Positions 9,506 through 18,240 of a stretch of DNA of 64,000 bases are shown here, one piece after another. Made by a program: the position numbers and the translations under genes. Origin of the DNA: an uncultured Clostridium sp. (GTDB taxonomy: Bacteria > Bacillota > Clostridia > Peptostreptococcales > Peptostreptococcaceae); the NCBI GenBank assembly GCA_945871955.1, contig CAMBXR010000001.1, positions 1 through 64,000 on the forward strand, written 5' to 3'. Under the pieces are notes generated by a model, which saw only the letters and a program-made list of their open reading frames with translations, was not told the origin of the DNA and ran no database searches. Every line of letters starts with the position of its first letter. Within the stretch, counting starts at the first letter, position 1.

Positions 9506-10027
9506 ATGGATTTACCAACTATAAATAACGAAATGAGTAAAGTATTCTCATCATATAGACCTAAACATCCCACTGCCATAGCCATAATACACGGTAGTGA
9601 AAATGCGCCTTCTCTAATGGGTGAAGTACTTTTTTATCAATTAGATAATGGTGTTTATATTAAAGCTTATATTATGGGTATACCAAAAACAAACTCTAAG
9701 GGAGAACCTGTAAAATTCCATGGTTTTCATATACATGAAAACCATGGAAACTGCTCTCTAGGCACTGCTAATGAACCTTTTCCTTCAACAGGGGAACACT
9801 TTAATCCTAATAATAATAAACATCCTTTCCACGCTGGAGATCTACCACCTATTTTATCTTCCAATGGTATTGGTATACTATCCGTATTTACAGATTCTTT
9901 TAGAGTAATTGATATAATAGAAAGATCTATTATTATTCATGAAGGTGCCGATGATTTTTCATCACAACCATCTGGTATGTCTGGACTTAAAATTGGTTGC
10001 GGTGTTATATTACCATATCACTACTAA
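9506..10027 (+). CDS. Cu/Zn superoxide dismutase family protein
   Basis: A 173-residue protein with the full Cu/Zn-SOD metal site: FHGFHIHE supplies two copper His, GEHFNP the bridging His, KHPFHAGD the zinc His residues and Asp, and IIHEGADD the last copper His. The disulfide cysteines (NCSLG and GCGVI) are present. The active-site Arg of SOD1 (Arg143 in the GSRLACGVI block) is replaced by Lys (GLKIGCGVI), which would be expected to lower dismutase activity. Unlike most bacterial SodC proteins it has no signal peptide, so it would be cytosolic. GGGGGG is about 6 bases upstream of the ATG. It may handle superoxide or only bind metal. Confidence 0.85.
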   Translation: MDLPTINNEMSKVFSSYRPKHPTAIAIIHGSENAPSLMGEVLFYQLDNGVYIKAYIMGIPKTNSKGEPVKFHGFHIHENHGNCSLGTANEPFPSTGEHFNPNNNKHPFHAGDLPPILSSNGIGILSVFTDSFRVIDIIERSIIIHEGADDFSSQPSGMSGLKIGCGVILPYHY

Positions 10028-10030
10028 AAT

Positions 10031-10061
10031 AAAAAACAAAGGCATATTGCCTTTGTTTTTT
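10031..10061. terminator. Bidirectional terminator
   Basis: AAAAAACAAAGGCA pairs with TGCCTTTGTTTTTT (10048-10061) across a 3-base loop, with T-runs in both directions. Confidence 0.88.
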
Positions 10062-10743
10062 ATTTTCCTATAAACATTTGTGTCCAGTATAATGTTCCTT
10101 TTGAGTCTTTTGCCACACCAACACCTATTTCTGTATATTTTGAATTTAATATATTTTCTCTATGTCCTTGAGAGTTCATCCATGCTTTTACAACTTCTGC
10201 TGGAGTCTTTTGACCTTTTGCTATATTTTCTCCTGCAGCTCTGTAGCTTATATTGAATTTCTTCATCATATCAAATGGTGAACCGTAAGTTGGAGAAGTA
10301 TGACTGAAGTAGTTTTTATTTATCATATCTTGAGATTTTAAAGTTGCTACATTTGATAGCTCTGCATTAAAAGATAATTCTTTTAATCCAACTTTAGCTC
10401 TTTCAACGTTAACAAGTCTAACTACTTCTTTTTGGAAGCTTAAAAATTCATTATTAGTATTATTATTTGATATGTTATTATCATTACCTGGTTTTTGAAC
10501 TATATTATCATTTTTGTCATCTGTATTTGTATTATTATTCTCTTGATTATTGTTATTATTTTGATTGTTAATATTTCCTAGAGGTACTTTATATTTCACT
10601 CCATTTATATAAACATATATTGAACCTTTTCTATTATAATTATTTATCGTATTTTTTTCCAATGCACTTGATGATACTACATTAGCTCCTGCTATTACAG
10701 TAATTAATCCTGCTGTTAATAATGTCTTAAATTTTTTGTTCAT
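10060..10743 (-). CDS. Secreted CAP-domain (SCP-like/YkwD) protein
   Basis: 227 residues: a signal peptide (about 1-28; KKFKTLLTAGLITVIAGANVV), a short domain with YVYINGVKYKVPLG, an Asn-rich low-complexity linker (about 60-100), and a CAP domain (about 103-227). CAP landmarks are LVNVERAKVGLKEL, the cavity His in FSHTSPTYGSPF, RAAGENIAKG, and GHRENILNSKYTEIGVGVA. Proteins of this type are secreted or spore-associated; their biochemical role is unknown. ATG 10743 has AGGTGG 6 bases upstream. The upstream region holds the dyad GTTAC-N6-GTAAC (10772-10787), a possible operator. Confidence 0.85.
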   Translation of the reverse strand: MNKKFKTLLTAGLITVIAGANVVSSSALEKNTINNYNRKGSIYVYINGVKYKVPLGNINNQNNNNNQENNNTNTDDKNDNIVQKPGNDNNISNNNTNNEFLSFQKEVVRLVNVERAKVGLKELSFNAELSNVATLKSQDMINKNYFSHTSPTYGSPFDMMKKFNISYRAAGENIAKGQKTPAEVVKAWMNSQGHRENILNSKYTEIGVGVAKDSKGTLYWTQMFIGK

Positions 10744-10920
10744 AATATCCACCTATCCTTTTTCCGAATTTGTTACTTTTTTGTAACCTTATGGGTATAC
10801 CTTACCCCTGTGATTAGTATTCTAACATTATTTTGTTAGTTTTTTTACTGTTATTTAATGTAAATTTATTAGTTTACCCCTTTTTCACCTGTAATATACT
10901 CATTTTTTATGTAAAAAAAT

Positions 10921-10944
10921 ACAACATAATTTTCATTATGTTGT
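10921..10944 (-). terminator. Terminator of the 10976-11233 gene
   Basis: ACAACATAAT pairs with ATTATGTTGT across a TTTC loop, followed on the minus strand by a run of seven T. Confidence 0.8.
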
Positions 10945-10975
10945 AACTTTTCCACTTTATTTTGTAACCTTTTTG

Positions 10976-11233
10976 TTAATTATCAAAATCTATATGATAT
11001 GTTTTTCCATCTACTTTTATATCTAAATAAGATAGGTTAAATTGATCTTCCATTACATCAATTTTATATTCATATATTGTATCATCTTCTTTTTTACTCA
11101 TAAATATGTAACTACCTTCTTCTTTATCTTCTATTTCATCACATATTTCATCATAAATTTCTTCACCACTTACTTTTCCTTCATATCCAGATGCATATAT
11201 TTTTTCTTCTATCATTCTATATAATTCTTCCAT
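10976..11233 (-). CDS. Small acidic protein of unknown function
   Basis: An 85-residue, strongly acidic protein (EELYRMIEEKI, EEIYDEICDEIEDKEEG) with a predicted helical first half and a beta-rich second half (YIFMSKKEDDTIYEYKIDVM, LDIKVDGKTYHIDF). There is one Cys and no membrane span or signal peptide. AAGGAG lies 9 bases upstream of the ATG. It has its own terminator and looks monocistronic. I do not recognise a family. Confidence 0.65.
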   Translation of the reverse strand: MEELYRMIEEKIYASGYEGKVSGEEIYDEICDEIEDKEEGSYIFMSKKEDDTIYEYKIDVMEDQFNLSYLDIKVDGKTYHIDFDN

Positions 11234-11497
11234 TTATACGATTCTCCTTAATAATTATTTCATTATAGTTATATAATATTATACCAAATATAAAATAATA
11301 AAAATATATTAAATATAAAAAATCTTTTCCTCTCTCATTTATTTTCTTTTTATACTTTTTATGTTAAAATAGATATTATATTTTGATAATCTTGAATATA
11401 AATTTTAATAGATATTTTGTCAATAATATAAATAACAATTAGTTCAAGTGTCAAAGATAAATAGATTAAGTTCTATTAATGAAACAGGAGGATTGAA

Positions 11498-11953
11498 ATG
11501 AGCATAAGACAAAAATTTGCCGAATCATTCGCAAAATCTAAAACAATGACCGGCCCAGAAAGAAAAGCCAACGAAATAATGGGGAAAATCCTTTTAAAAA
11601 AAGCAATACTTCCTATAGCTATTATGATAGCTGTTATAATAATATTTGCAGTAGCTAAACTAAGTGGATGGTATGCTTTTGCAATAAACATAGCAATAGC
11701 TGTTGGTACGTTCTTCTATATAAGAAATGAAACTAAAAAGTATCAAACTTTTAAACCTTATGTTGGTAACTTAATAAAAGTTGAGAAAAAGGGTAAAAAG
11801 GAATACGTTGCAATTATAAAACAAGGTAAAATGCCTGTTAAATTACAAATAGCTTACGGTGGAGAAGATTTAGAAAATATTAAGAAAAATCAACTTGTTC
11901 AAATAAGCTACAACCCAGATTATAAAATAGCTATATTAGTTACAAAACAATAA
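11498..11953 (+). CDS. Two-span membrane protein of unknown function
   Basis: 151 residues: a basic N-terminal helix (1-34), two hydrophobic segments (about 36-55 and 58-76), then a soluble C-terminal domain of about 75 residues with beta character (VGNLIKVEKKGKKEYVAIIKQG, LVQISYNPDYKIAILV). The C-terminal part looks like a small barrel facing the cytosol. GGAGG is 6 bases upstream of the ATG. The 264 upstream bases hold no other gene. The gene ends at a strong shared terminator. No family recognised. Confidence 0.65.
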   Translation: MSIRQKFAESFAKSKTMTGPERKANEIMGKILLKKAILPIAIMIAVIIIFAVAKLSGWYAFAINIAIAVGTFFYIRNETKKYQTFKPYVGNLIKVEKKGKKEYVAIIKQGKMPVKLQIAYGGEDLENIKKNQLVQISYNPDYKIAILVTKQ

Positions 11954-11980
11954 TAAAATATAAATTATATTAATACATAT

Positions 11981-12012
11981 AAAAAACTTCTACGGTAATG
12001 TAGAAGTTTTTT
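11981..12012. terminator. Bidirectional terminator
   Basis: AAAAAACTTCTAC pairs with GTAGAAGTTTTTT (12000-12012) across a 6-base loop between convergent genes. Confidence 0.88.
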
Positions 12013-12016
12013 ATTT

Positions 12017-12280
12017 TTACTCTTGTTTATTTAGTACATACTCTTTATAAATTTTTAGTGCCTTTGCCAATTGATCTGGGCAAGAAGTATTTTTATTTCT
12101 ACAAGGTATATATTCTAACTCATCTATAATTTCATCAATATGCCTTCCCTCTACAAAATGTTTTAATGCTATTAAGGAACCATCACATCCACCTTCAAAT
12201 ACTACATCTAATAAAATATCATCTTCTATATTTAATAGAATGGATTTTGAACAAACTCCACTAGTATAATATCTATACAA
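12017..12280 (-). CDS. TSCPD domain-containing protein (TIGR03905-like)
   Basis: An 87-residue stand-alone TSCPD domain. The defining motif NTSCPDQLAKAL is near 64-75, with VCSKSILLNI and FEGGCDGSLIALKHFVEG upstream. Four of its cysteines could form a metal site. In ribonucleotide reductases a related domain forms the C-terminal zinc-binding tail; the role of the free-standing clostridial version is unknown. The start is TTG (12278-12280), supported by GGGGGTG 8 bases upstream and the absence of any nearby ATG. Confidence 0.8.
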   Translation of the reverse strand: MYRYYTSGVCSKSILLNIEDDILLDVVFEGGCDGSLIALKHFVEGRHIDEIIDELEYIPCRNKNTSCPDQLAKALKIYKEYVLNKQE

Positions 12281-12427
12281 CTTTCTTCACCCCCTTAATA
12301 TACTATGATTTAAAAAATGTTATAATGATATTGTAATTACTCTAATTAAATTAATTTTAATGTTTAATATATATAATTAAGGTAGATAGTAATAATAAAA
12401 TAGTAAGTATTTGGAAGGAGCATAACT

Positions 12428-12844
12428 TTGAAAAAAGAATATTATTTTGAAATGGGATTTAGAGGATTAACTCTATTATTTTGGCCTATAATAATTTATA
12501 AATGGATTTTTATTTCAAATATTTATATAGAGAGAAATGCATTTTTAATATTTAGTATTTTGGCAATATTATACATAATAATTATGCTAATTTCACAAAT
12601 AAAAAATAAATTTTTAGATAACATAGTAATATATTATAGAATTTCCACATTAATATCATTTATTTTAACTTTGGCAACATTTTTGTTATATCCTACAAAT
12701 ATAACATTACTGTTAATAAAGGTCTTAGCTATTGGTATATACTTATATATTTCTTCTAAATCTGTTTATGTATTTAAAATTGAAGAATGTGTAGTAGGTA
12801 TAATTAGCTCTATTTTGCTCTTGGCCATTAGTATATGTTATTAA
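12428..12844 (+). CDS. Small multi-span membrane protein of unknown function
   Basis: 138 residues with about four predicted membrane segments (roughly 10-30, 38-57, 68-88 and 92-135), poor in charged residues apart from KIEE near 118. The start is TTG 12428, with AAGGAG 9 bases upstream; no ATG precedes it in frame. The next gene, a parvulin foldase, is 110 bases away with its own promoter. No family recognised. Confidence 0.6.
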   Translation: MKKEYYFEMGFRGLTLLFWPIIIYKWIFISNIYIERNAFLIFSILAILYIIIMLISQIKNKFLDNIVIYYRISTLISFILTLATFLLYPTNITLLLIKVLAIGIYLYISSKSVYVFKIEECVVGIISSILLLAISICY

Positions 12845-12890
12845 TTACCATATATTTATTTTAGGAAATATTAGACATTGTGTATATTTT

Positions 12891-12919
12891 TTGGTATTAT
12901 TTATACTGAAAGTTATTAT
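12891..12919 (+). promoter_or_regulatory. Candidate promoter of the parvulin gene
   Basis: TTGGTA (12891-12896) and TATTAT (12914-12919) are 17 bases apart, ending 35 bases before the ATG at 12955. Confidence 0.5.
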
Positions 12920-12954
12920 AAAAATCTTAAGGGTACAAAGGAGTAACTAGTAAT

Positions 12955-13713
12955 ATGGAAAAAAAAATATTAGCTAAAGTTGGTCAAAAAGAAATAACTA
13001 ACTTAGATGTACAAGGTGCTATACAAGGATTAGATCCATTCCAAGCACAACAATTCCAAACTGAAGAAGGTCAAAAATATGTATTAGAAGATTTAATAAA
13101 TCAAGAATTATTATACATGTATGCAAAAGATAATAAAATAGACCAAGAAGAAGACTTCAGAAATGAAATGAAAAAAGTTGAAGAAAATGTATTAAAACAA
13201 TATGTTATAAACAAAATAATAACTAGTGTTAAATTAACTGAAGAAGAAAAAAGAGCTTTCTTCGAAGCACAAAAACAAAACTTCTCTAAACCAGAAACTG
13301 CTTGTGCTAAACATATATTAGTTGATAGCGAAGAAAAAGCTAATGATATATTAGGAAAAATAAATGCTGGTGATGTATCATTTGAAGATGCTGCTAAAGA
13401 ACATTCTTCTTGTCCATCAAAAAACAATGGTGGAGATTTAGGTACTTTCGGTAGAGGTCAAATGGTTCCTGAGTTTGAAAATGCTGTATTCAATATGAAT
13501 AAAGGTGAAGTAACTGGACCAGTTAAAACTCAATTTGGATATCACTTAATAAAATTAGAAGATAAAAATGAAAGTTCTATACCTGAATATGATGAAGTTG
13601 CAGAAGAAGTAGGAAAAACTTTATTATTCCAAAGACAAGGTGAAGTTTATCAACAAAAACTAAACGAAGTTAAAGAAAAATTCCCAAATGTAGTTGAATA
13701 TATGAATAAATAA
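12955..13713 (+). CDS. Parvulin-type peptidyl-prolyl isomerase (SurA/PrsA-like, cytosolic)
   Basis: 252 residues: an N-terminal SurA_N/trigger-like helical domain (about 1-110), a parvulin rotamase domain (about 113-205), and a C-terminal helix. Rotamase landmarks: AKHILVDSEEKANDIL, DVSFEDAAKEHSSCPS, NGGDLGTFGRGQMVPEFE and VKTQFGYHLIKLE. There is no signal peptide or lipobox, so unlike Bacillus PrsA it should stay in the cytosol. AAGGAG lies about 11 bases upstream of the ATG. It would catalyse prolyl cis-trans isomerisation and act as a holdase or foldase. Confidence 0.87.
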   Translation: MEKKILAKVGQKEITNLDVQGAIQGLDPFQAQQFQTEEGQKYVLEDLINQELLYMYAKDNKIDQEEDFRNEMKKVEENVLKQYVINKIITSVKLTEEEKRAFFEAQKQNFSKPETACAKHILVDSEEKANDILGKINAGDVSFEDAAKEHSSCPSKNNGGDLGTFGRGQMVPEFENAVFNMNKGEVTGPVKTQFGYHLIKLEDKNESSIPEYDEVAEEVGKTLLFQRQGEVYQQKLNEVKEKFPNVVEYMNK

Positions 13714-13720
13714 TATAAAT

Positions 13721-13753
13721 AAAACAGCTCTTAGAAAGTCTAAGAGCTGTTTT
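13721..13753. terminator. Bidirectional terminator
   Basis: A perfect 15-bp stem (AAAACAGCTCTTAGA and its complement) with a 3-base loop and T-runs lies between convergent genes. Confidence 0.9.
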
Positions 13754-13761
13754 TTTATTAT

Positions 13762-14193
13762 CTATATTTTTACAGTTTTATGTATTTTGTCATAACAATA
13801 TTCAATTATTTCTTTTCTCTTTATTATTCCTATAAAAGTTTGATGATCATCAATTACTGGAACAAAATTTTGATTTCTAGCTTTAGAAATTAAATCTTCT
13901 ATATTAGCCTCCACAGATACTGGATCATTATCTTTTCTTCTTTTTATACAACTAATAGGCATATCCTCTAATATTTTCAAATTCAATGTTTTTGCCTGAA
14001 AATTATCTTTTAACGTCCATAATAAGTCGCCTTCTGTTATAGTTCCCACATATTTCCCATCACGAGTTAGTATAGGAATAGATGAATATTTATGATGTTC
14101 CATCTTCTCAAGAGTTTGTCTCAATGTATAGTCTTCATAAATAAAAGCCACTTCACTTTTTGGTGTTAAGAAAAATAAAATATTCATTAACAT
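13762..14193 (-). CDS. Tandem CBS-domain protein
   Basis: A 143-residue stand-alone CBS pair. CBS1 spans about 8-60 (YTLRQTLEKMEHHKYSSIPI, then YVGTITEGDLLWTL) and CBS2 about 80-140 (IEDLISKARNQNFVPVIDDH, then FIGIIKRKEIIEY). Such proteins sense adenine nucleotides or c-di-AMP; the ligand here is not readable. Two in-frame ATGs (14193 and 14187) lie 4 and 10 bases after GGAGG, so the start is ambiguous by two codons. It is monocistronic. Confidence 0.82.
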   Translation of the reverse strand: MLMNILFFLTPKSEVAFIYEDYTLRQTLEKMEHHKYSSIPILTRDGKYVGTITEGDLLWTLKDNFQAKTLNLKILEDMPISCIKRRKDNDPVSVEANIEDLISKARNQNFVPVIDDHQTFIGIIKRKEIIEYCYDKIHKTVKI

Positions 14194-14337
14194 TACACCT
14201 CCAAAATTAACTAGCTATTAGTAAAACAATTTCCCCCTCTAATTATTTTATCATATTTATATTATAATTCAAATTTATATTTTCAAATTCAATTCAAGGG
14301 GTATAATATATATTATCAATATTTTAGGAGGCAAAAA

Positions 14338-15099
14338 ATGAACTATCAATTAGAGTTATTAACTTATTTAAATAAAATATACGATAAAAAAATTGAAGAT
14401 GTATTGATAAAAGAAGATATAGATAAATTAGAAAACCTTAACTTAAATGAAATTAAATCTTTAATAAAATCAAAAGAAATCTTTTTAGGTAGTGATTTAA
14501 ATAAATTTATAATAAACTTAATACCTAAAGAGTTTGATGGATATCTTTTAAGAGAAGCTATTTCAAAAGCTCATAATATTAATTATCCTATGCTTTATAA
14601 TGAAAATGGTGAACCTTTAAAAAACTATACACATAATAATTTTGCTACTATACTTTGGCAAGATTTTACCAATGAAGCTTTTATAAATGATTTATATAAT
14701 AAATTCAACAAAGAAGATTTTAATACCTATATTGATGAAAACCTAGATAAAATTTATAACCATATAATAAATAAAGTTAAAATATTTAAAAGTGAGAATA
14801 GTATTGTAATTCCTTATATAAAAAATAACTTAGTCAATACTTTTAAAGAAATGTTAATTAAAAAAGAGTTACCTTTTTCTTATGCACTATCAGTAGTTGA
14901 TATGGAAGCTTTAAGAGATTATATGACTAAATTTGCAATTTCTCTTGATTACTATGATGAATTTGATAAATTGGAAGATGATATGGAAGAATGCTTAAAT
15001 AACTTCTTTAAATATGACGAGGAAAATTTACTTAATTTCCTAGTAAATAATGAAAACTTTGTTCTTATAGATAATAATAAATTAGTTAAATCAATATAA
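14338..15099 (+). CDS. Uncharacterised helical protein
   Basis: A 253-residue soluble protein, acidic and Asn/Lys-rich, predicted almost wholly helical. There is no signal peptide or Cys cluster. Fragments such as GYLLREAISKAHNINYPMLY and TILWQDFTNEAFINDLYN look like conserved blocks of a clostridia-specific family, but I cannot name it. GGAGG is about 7 bases upstream of the ATG, and TATAAT at 14304-14309 may be a -10 box, without a clear -35. It is followed by its own terminator. Confidence 0.65.
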   Translation: MNYQLELLTYLNKIYDKKIEDVLIKEDIDKLENLNLNEIKSLIKSKEIFLGSDLNKFIINLIPKEFDGYLLREAISKAHNINYPMLYNENGEPLKNYTHNNFATILWQDFTNEAFINDLYNKFNKEDFNTYIDENLDKIYNHIINKVKIFKSENSIVIPYIKNNLVNTFKEMLIKKELPFSYALSVVDMEALRDYMTKFAISLDYYDEFDKLEDDMEECLNNFFKYDEENLLNFLVNNENFVLIDNNKLVKSI

Positions 15100-15106
15100 A
15101 TGGAAA

Positions 15107-15131
15107 AAAAGCCACTTAATAAGTGGCTTTT
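15107..15131 (+). terminator. Terminator
   Basis: AAAAGCCACTT pairs with AAGTGGCTTTT across a 3-base loop, followed by CTTTC. It ends the 14338-15099 gene. Confidence 0.8.
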
Positions 15132-15198
15132 CTTTCACATATGACTAGATATTACTAATATTACTTTACTAATTAATACTAATATATATGAATTTTAA

Positions 15199-15399
15199 TT
15201 ATATTCTTACTACGTTAGCAGCTTGAGGACCTTTTGCACCTTCAACTACATTGAATTCTACATTTTGCCCTTCTTCTAAAGATTTGTATCCTTCACCTTC
15301 TATAGCTGAGAAATGTACGAAAACATCTCCTTCACCTTCTACAGATATGAATCCAAATCCTTTTTCATTGTTAAACCATTTTACTACACCAGTTTTCAT
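15199..15399 (-). CDS. Cold-shock protein (CspA/CspB family)
   Basis: A 66-residue cold-shock domain protein, a five-stranded OB fold that binds single-stranded RNA and DNA as an RNA chaperone. Both RNA-binding motifs are intact: KGFGFI (RNP1, about 13-18) and VFVHF (RNP2, about 26-30). Length and sequence are canonical for Firmicute Csp. GGAGG lies about 9 bases upstream of the ATG. The 5' leader is about 55-60 bases from the promoter at 15462-15490. Confidence 0.95.
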   Translation of the reverse strand: MKTGVVKWFNNEKGFGFISVEGEGDVFVHFSAIEGEGYKSLEEGQNVEFNVVEGAKGPQAANVVRI

Positions 15400-15461
15400 T
15401 TAATTAAATCCTCCTAAAAACACACTTTAATTTAGCTGCTTTAATTTGCAACTTTATCCTA

Positions 15462-15490
15462 ACTTTAACATATATACTTAGTTTTGTCAA
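15462..15490 (-). promoter_or_regulatory. Promoter of the cold-shock gene
   Basis: On the minus strand TTGACA (15490-15485) and TAAAGT (15467-15462) are 17 bases apart. Confidence 0.65.
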
Positions 15491-15540
15491 ACTTAAATCT
15501 TTATATACTATATTAAAAAAAATTATTATATATTTTATTT

Positions 15541-16695
15541 TTAATAGTTCACTTTTATTAAATGAAATCTAATAGATTTATCACTCCAGCCCAAATCCCA
15601 TGGAACTAAAAGTCTATCCGTATTATGACAAGTTACTAATGGATATCCCTTTGAGTCAAATCCTGTCACTGTAGATACATGGGTTATTCTTCCATTCTTT
15701 TCATAACCTACAAAGTCACCTGGTCTTAAATTATATGCCTCTCTATAAGTCTCTTCATAACTTCCTTTAGCAATATAACTACCTCTACCGCTATTAATTA
15801 TATAATTTTTAAATCCTTGTGCATTTACCCAAGCTTTTGTAGCACTTCCATTTTCATAATTCCAAATGGCATTTTTCTTAAATCTACCACTCTCATACAT
15901 TATTTGAGAGGCAAAATTAGCACAATCTCCTCCATCTCCATTAAAATCTTTATATTTAGTATTAAATTTCAACCCATATTCTTCATCAGCTGCTGCACCA
16001 CAATATCTATGAGCATATTCAATGGCTTTTTCTTGTTCTTTAGTTAAACTTGGATTAATTTTTTCATGATTAATTATACAGTTCTTAATATCATCAGATT
16101 TAATATTTTCTAAATTTAAAGAGTCTGCAAATGGATCTGTATACCATTCTTTTGTTATTATATAATTGTTATCTTTTATTTTTACATGAAGATAGTGATA
16201 TGTACCAATTCTAAACATATTTTCTGTACTTAAATCATTTTCATAAGAGTATTTATATTCTGTAGATACATCACAGATAATACCATATAAATTTTTTTCT
16301 CTCTCCCTAATTTTTTTTATTTTTACTTTAGTTTTTATATCATTGAAAACTACACCTTGTTTACTAGACCAGTTTTCTAGATATTTCATTTTTTTCACTT
16401 CATGCTCATATGCCCAAAGACCAAATTTTATATTCGTATCATAAAGTTCCTTCAATATATTTTCATTTTTATTTAATATAGCTTTATTTCTATAATCAAA
16501 AAGATTTTCTAAAAGTATAGTATATTGTTCACTTATCTCTTTAGGGTCTTCATCTTTATTTTTATATACTTCTCTAACTAAAGCTTCTTCACTACATAAA
16601 TTATTAGGTTTGTAATTAAACATCAAAGCAAAAAATAAAACTAGAGATGAGGTAAATAAAATATACTTAATATACTTGTTTTTGATTATCTTCAA
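15541..16695 (-). CDS. Secreted or membrane-anchored amidase-domain protein (Amidase_6)
   Basis: 384 residues: a basic N-terminus and one hydrophobic segment (about 8-27), which is a signal peptide or anchor; a middle region (about 35-210) that is helical, then beta-rich; and an Amidase_6 domain (about 220-384). The papain-like core shows GDGGDCANFASQIM with the nucleophilic Cys, RITHVSTVTGF with the catalytic His, and TCHNTDR after it. The family is thought to cleave cell-wall peptides; the substrate here is unknown. The start is TTG (16695-16693), which has GGAGG 8 bases upstream. The gene is alone. Confidence 0.8.
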   Translation of the reverse strand: MKIIKNKYIKYILFTSSLVLFFALMFNYKPNNLCSEEALVREVYKNKDEDPKEISEQYTILLENLFDYRNKAILNKNENILKELYDTNIKFGLWAYEHEVKKMKYLENWSSKQGVVFNDIKTKVKIKKIREREKNLYGIICDVSTEYKYSYENDLSTENMFRIGTYHYLHVKIKDNNYIITKEWYTDPFADSLNLENIKSDDIKNCIINHEKINPSLTKEQEKAIEYAHRYCGAAADEEYGLKFNTKYKDFNGDGGDCANFASQIMYESGRFKKNAIWNYENGSATKAWVNAQGFKNYIINSGRGSYIAKGSYEETYREAYNLRPGDFVGYEKNGRITHVSTVTGFDSKGYPLVTCHNTDRLLVPWDLGWSDKSIRFHLIKVNY

Positions 16696-16914
16696 GTATT
16701 ACACCTCCTAAAAGAAAGTAGGTTACTTTTTAGTTTAGTTTTAGTATATCCAAATAATTATAAATAATTTTAGAATTCTTCGCATATTTGTAGATAAAAT
16801 TGTATTAGTACATTTGATTTTTATCAAATTATATATAAAAATATGACATTTTTATATTTTTTATAGTAATATAAAAAAGTATTATATTTTTATACATTAA
16901 AATGGAGGTTTATT

Positions 16915-17745
16915 ATGTTAAAAAAAGTAGCTGCTATAAATGATTTATCTGGTATTGGAAAATGTTCTCTTAGTGTATCTATTCCCATATTATCAGCTTT
17001 GAAGGTACAATGTTGTCCCTTTCCAACAGCTATATTATCTAGTCAAACAGGATTTAGCCAATATACTTTTTTAGATTTGACAAATGAAATGGAGAAATAC
17101 TCAAATACTTGGAAAAAATTAAATTTAAATATAGATACCATATATAGTGGTTTTTTAGGCTCTTCCTCTCAAATAGATATTGTACGTAATTTTATTAAAT
17201 CAAACCCACATGCTTTTGTTATTGTGGATCCTGTTCTTGGTGATAATGGTGAATTATATCCTATTTTTAATAAAGATACTTGTACTAAAATGAAGGATTT
17301 AGTAATTCATTCTAATTTAATTACACCAAATATAACAGAGGCTTGTCTTTTATTAAATAAAGATTATAAAGATAATTTTTCTGAAGAAGAAGTAATAACT
17401 ATTGCAAAAAAACTAAGTGAACTAGGTCCATCTAAAGTAATTATTACTGGTATTGTAAGAGATAATATGATTTATAACCTATCCTATGATAAAGAAGAAG
17501 ATAAAGCTTTTACATACGGATTAGAATATAATAAATGCTCTTATAGTGGAACTGGAGACATATTTGTTTCCATAATATGTGGTCTTATTACAAATAACTA
17601 TGATTTAGAGTTCGCAGTAAAAACTGCATCTGATTTTATATATAAGTGTGTTTCTTATACTTCAAAATATGAAGACGATCGTAATCAAGGTGTCATGTTT
17701 GAAATGTTTTTAAATGATTTAACTTCAATTAATAAAAAAATCTAA
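16915..17745 (+). CDS. Pyridoxal/pyridoxamine kinase
   Basis: A 276-residue ribokinase-superfamily kinase of the PdxY/PdxK type, phosphorylating pyridoxal or pyridoxamine for PLP salvage. Signatures: INDLSGIGKCSLSVSIPIL at the N-terminus, FPTAILSSQTG near 37, IVDPVLGDNGELY near 103, LITPNITEACLLL near 133, and SGTGDIFVSIICG near 213, containing the catalytic Asp and anion hole. GGAGG is 6-7 bases upstream of the ATG. Its product would feed PLP enzymes such as the aminotransferase at 33777. The YlbF-like gene 78 bases downstream may be co-transcribed, since no terminator lies between them. Confidence 0.88.
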   Translation: MLKKVAAINDLSGIGKCSLSVSIPILSALKVQCCPFPTAILSSQTGFSQYTFLDLTNEMEKYSNTWKKLNLNIDTIYSGFLGSSSQIDIVRNFIKSNPHAFVIVDPVLGDNGELYPIFNKDTCTKMKDLVIHSNLITPNITEACLLLNKDYKDNFSEEEVITIAKKLSELGPSKVIITGIVRDNMIYNLSYDKEEDKAFTYGLEYNKCSYSGTGDIFVSIICGLITNNYDLEFAVKTASDFIYKCVSYTSKYEDDRNQGVMFEMFLNDLTSINKKI

Positions 17746-17823
17746 ATATTAGCATAAAACTTATTCTATATCTTCTTTCAAGTTTATAAAATATAATATA
17801 GACTTTCAAAGGAGGATATTTTT

Positions 17824-18144
17824 ATGGATATAAATCAAAAAGCTAAAGAGCTTGCTTATTATATTAAAGGTACTAGGGAATTTAAAACAATGAATAAATA
17901 TAAAGAAGAACTTGAAAGAAATAAGTCTTTAAAAAAACATCTTGATACTTATTTAAATAAAAAAAATCAAATATATTCTAGATATAAAATTGATGATGCA
18001 AATAAAAGAATCTCTAAACTTGATAAAGAATATATGAATTTTTTTAGTGATCCTATTGTAACTAATTATATGAATAGCACTAATGAATTTAATTCCATGA
18101 TGAAAAAGATTTATTCTGAAATTGAAAATGAACTCTTAAAATAA
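17824..18144 (+). CDS. YlbF/YmcA family protein
   Basis: A 106-residue all-helical protein of the Com_YlbF type: KAKELAYYIKGTREFKTMNKYKEEL (1-30), then helices joined by short turns and ending in MMKKIYSEIENELL. In Bacillus, YlbF, YmcA and YaaT form the Y-complex that directs RNase Y, whose homologue lies at 40238-41776. A role in RNA processing is therefore plausible but inferred. GGAGG lies 8 bases upstream of the ATG. It is followed by a terminator. Confidence 0.75.
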   Translation: MDINQKAKELAYYIKGTREFKTMNKYKEELERNKSLKKHLDTYLNKKNQIYSRYKIDDANKRISKLDKEYMNFFSDPIVTNYMNSTNEFNSMMKKIYSEIENELLK

Positions 18145-18162
18145 ATATTACATTTAATACAA

Positions 18163-18200
18163 AATAAGCTATATGAAGTAATATTCTTCATATAGCTTAT
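18163..18200. terminator. Terminator hairpin
   Basis: ATAAGCTATATGAAG pairs with CTTCATATAGCTTAT across a 7-base loop, between the YlbF-like gene and the convergent transporter remnant. Confidence 0.8.
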
Positions 18201-18240
18201 CTTATAACTTAATTATGAAAATTTCTATTTTTAATAATTA

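Noticed and set aside
16700..16914. AT-rich palindromic strings between the amidase and pyridoxamine kinase genes
   Set aside because: The short TTTGAT/ATCAAA dyad and A/T runs are at the level expected by chance.
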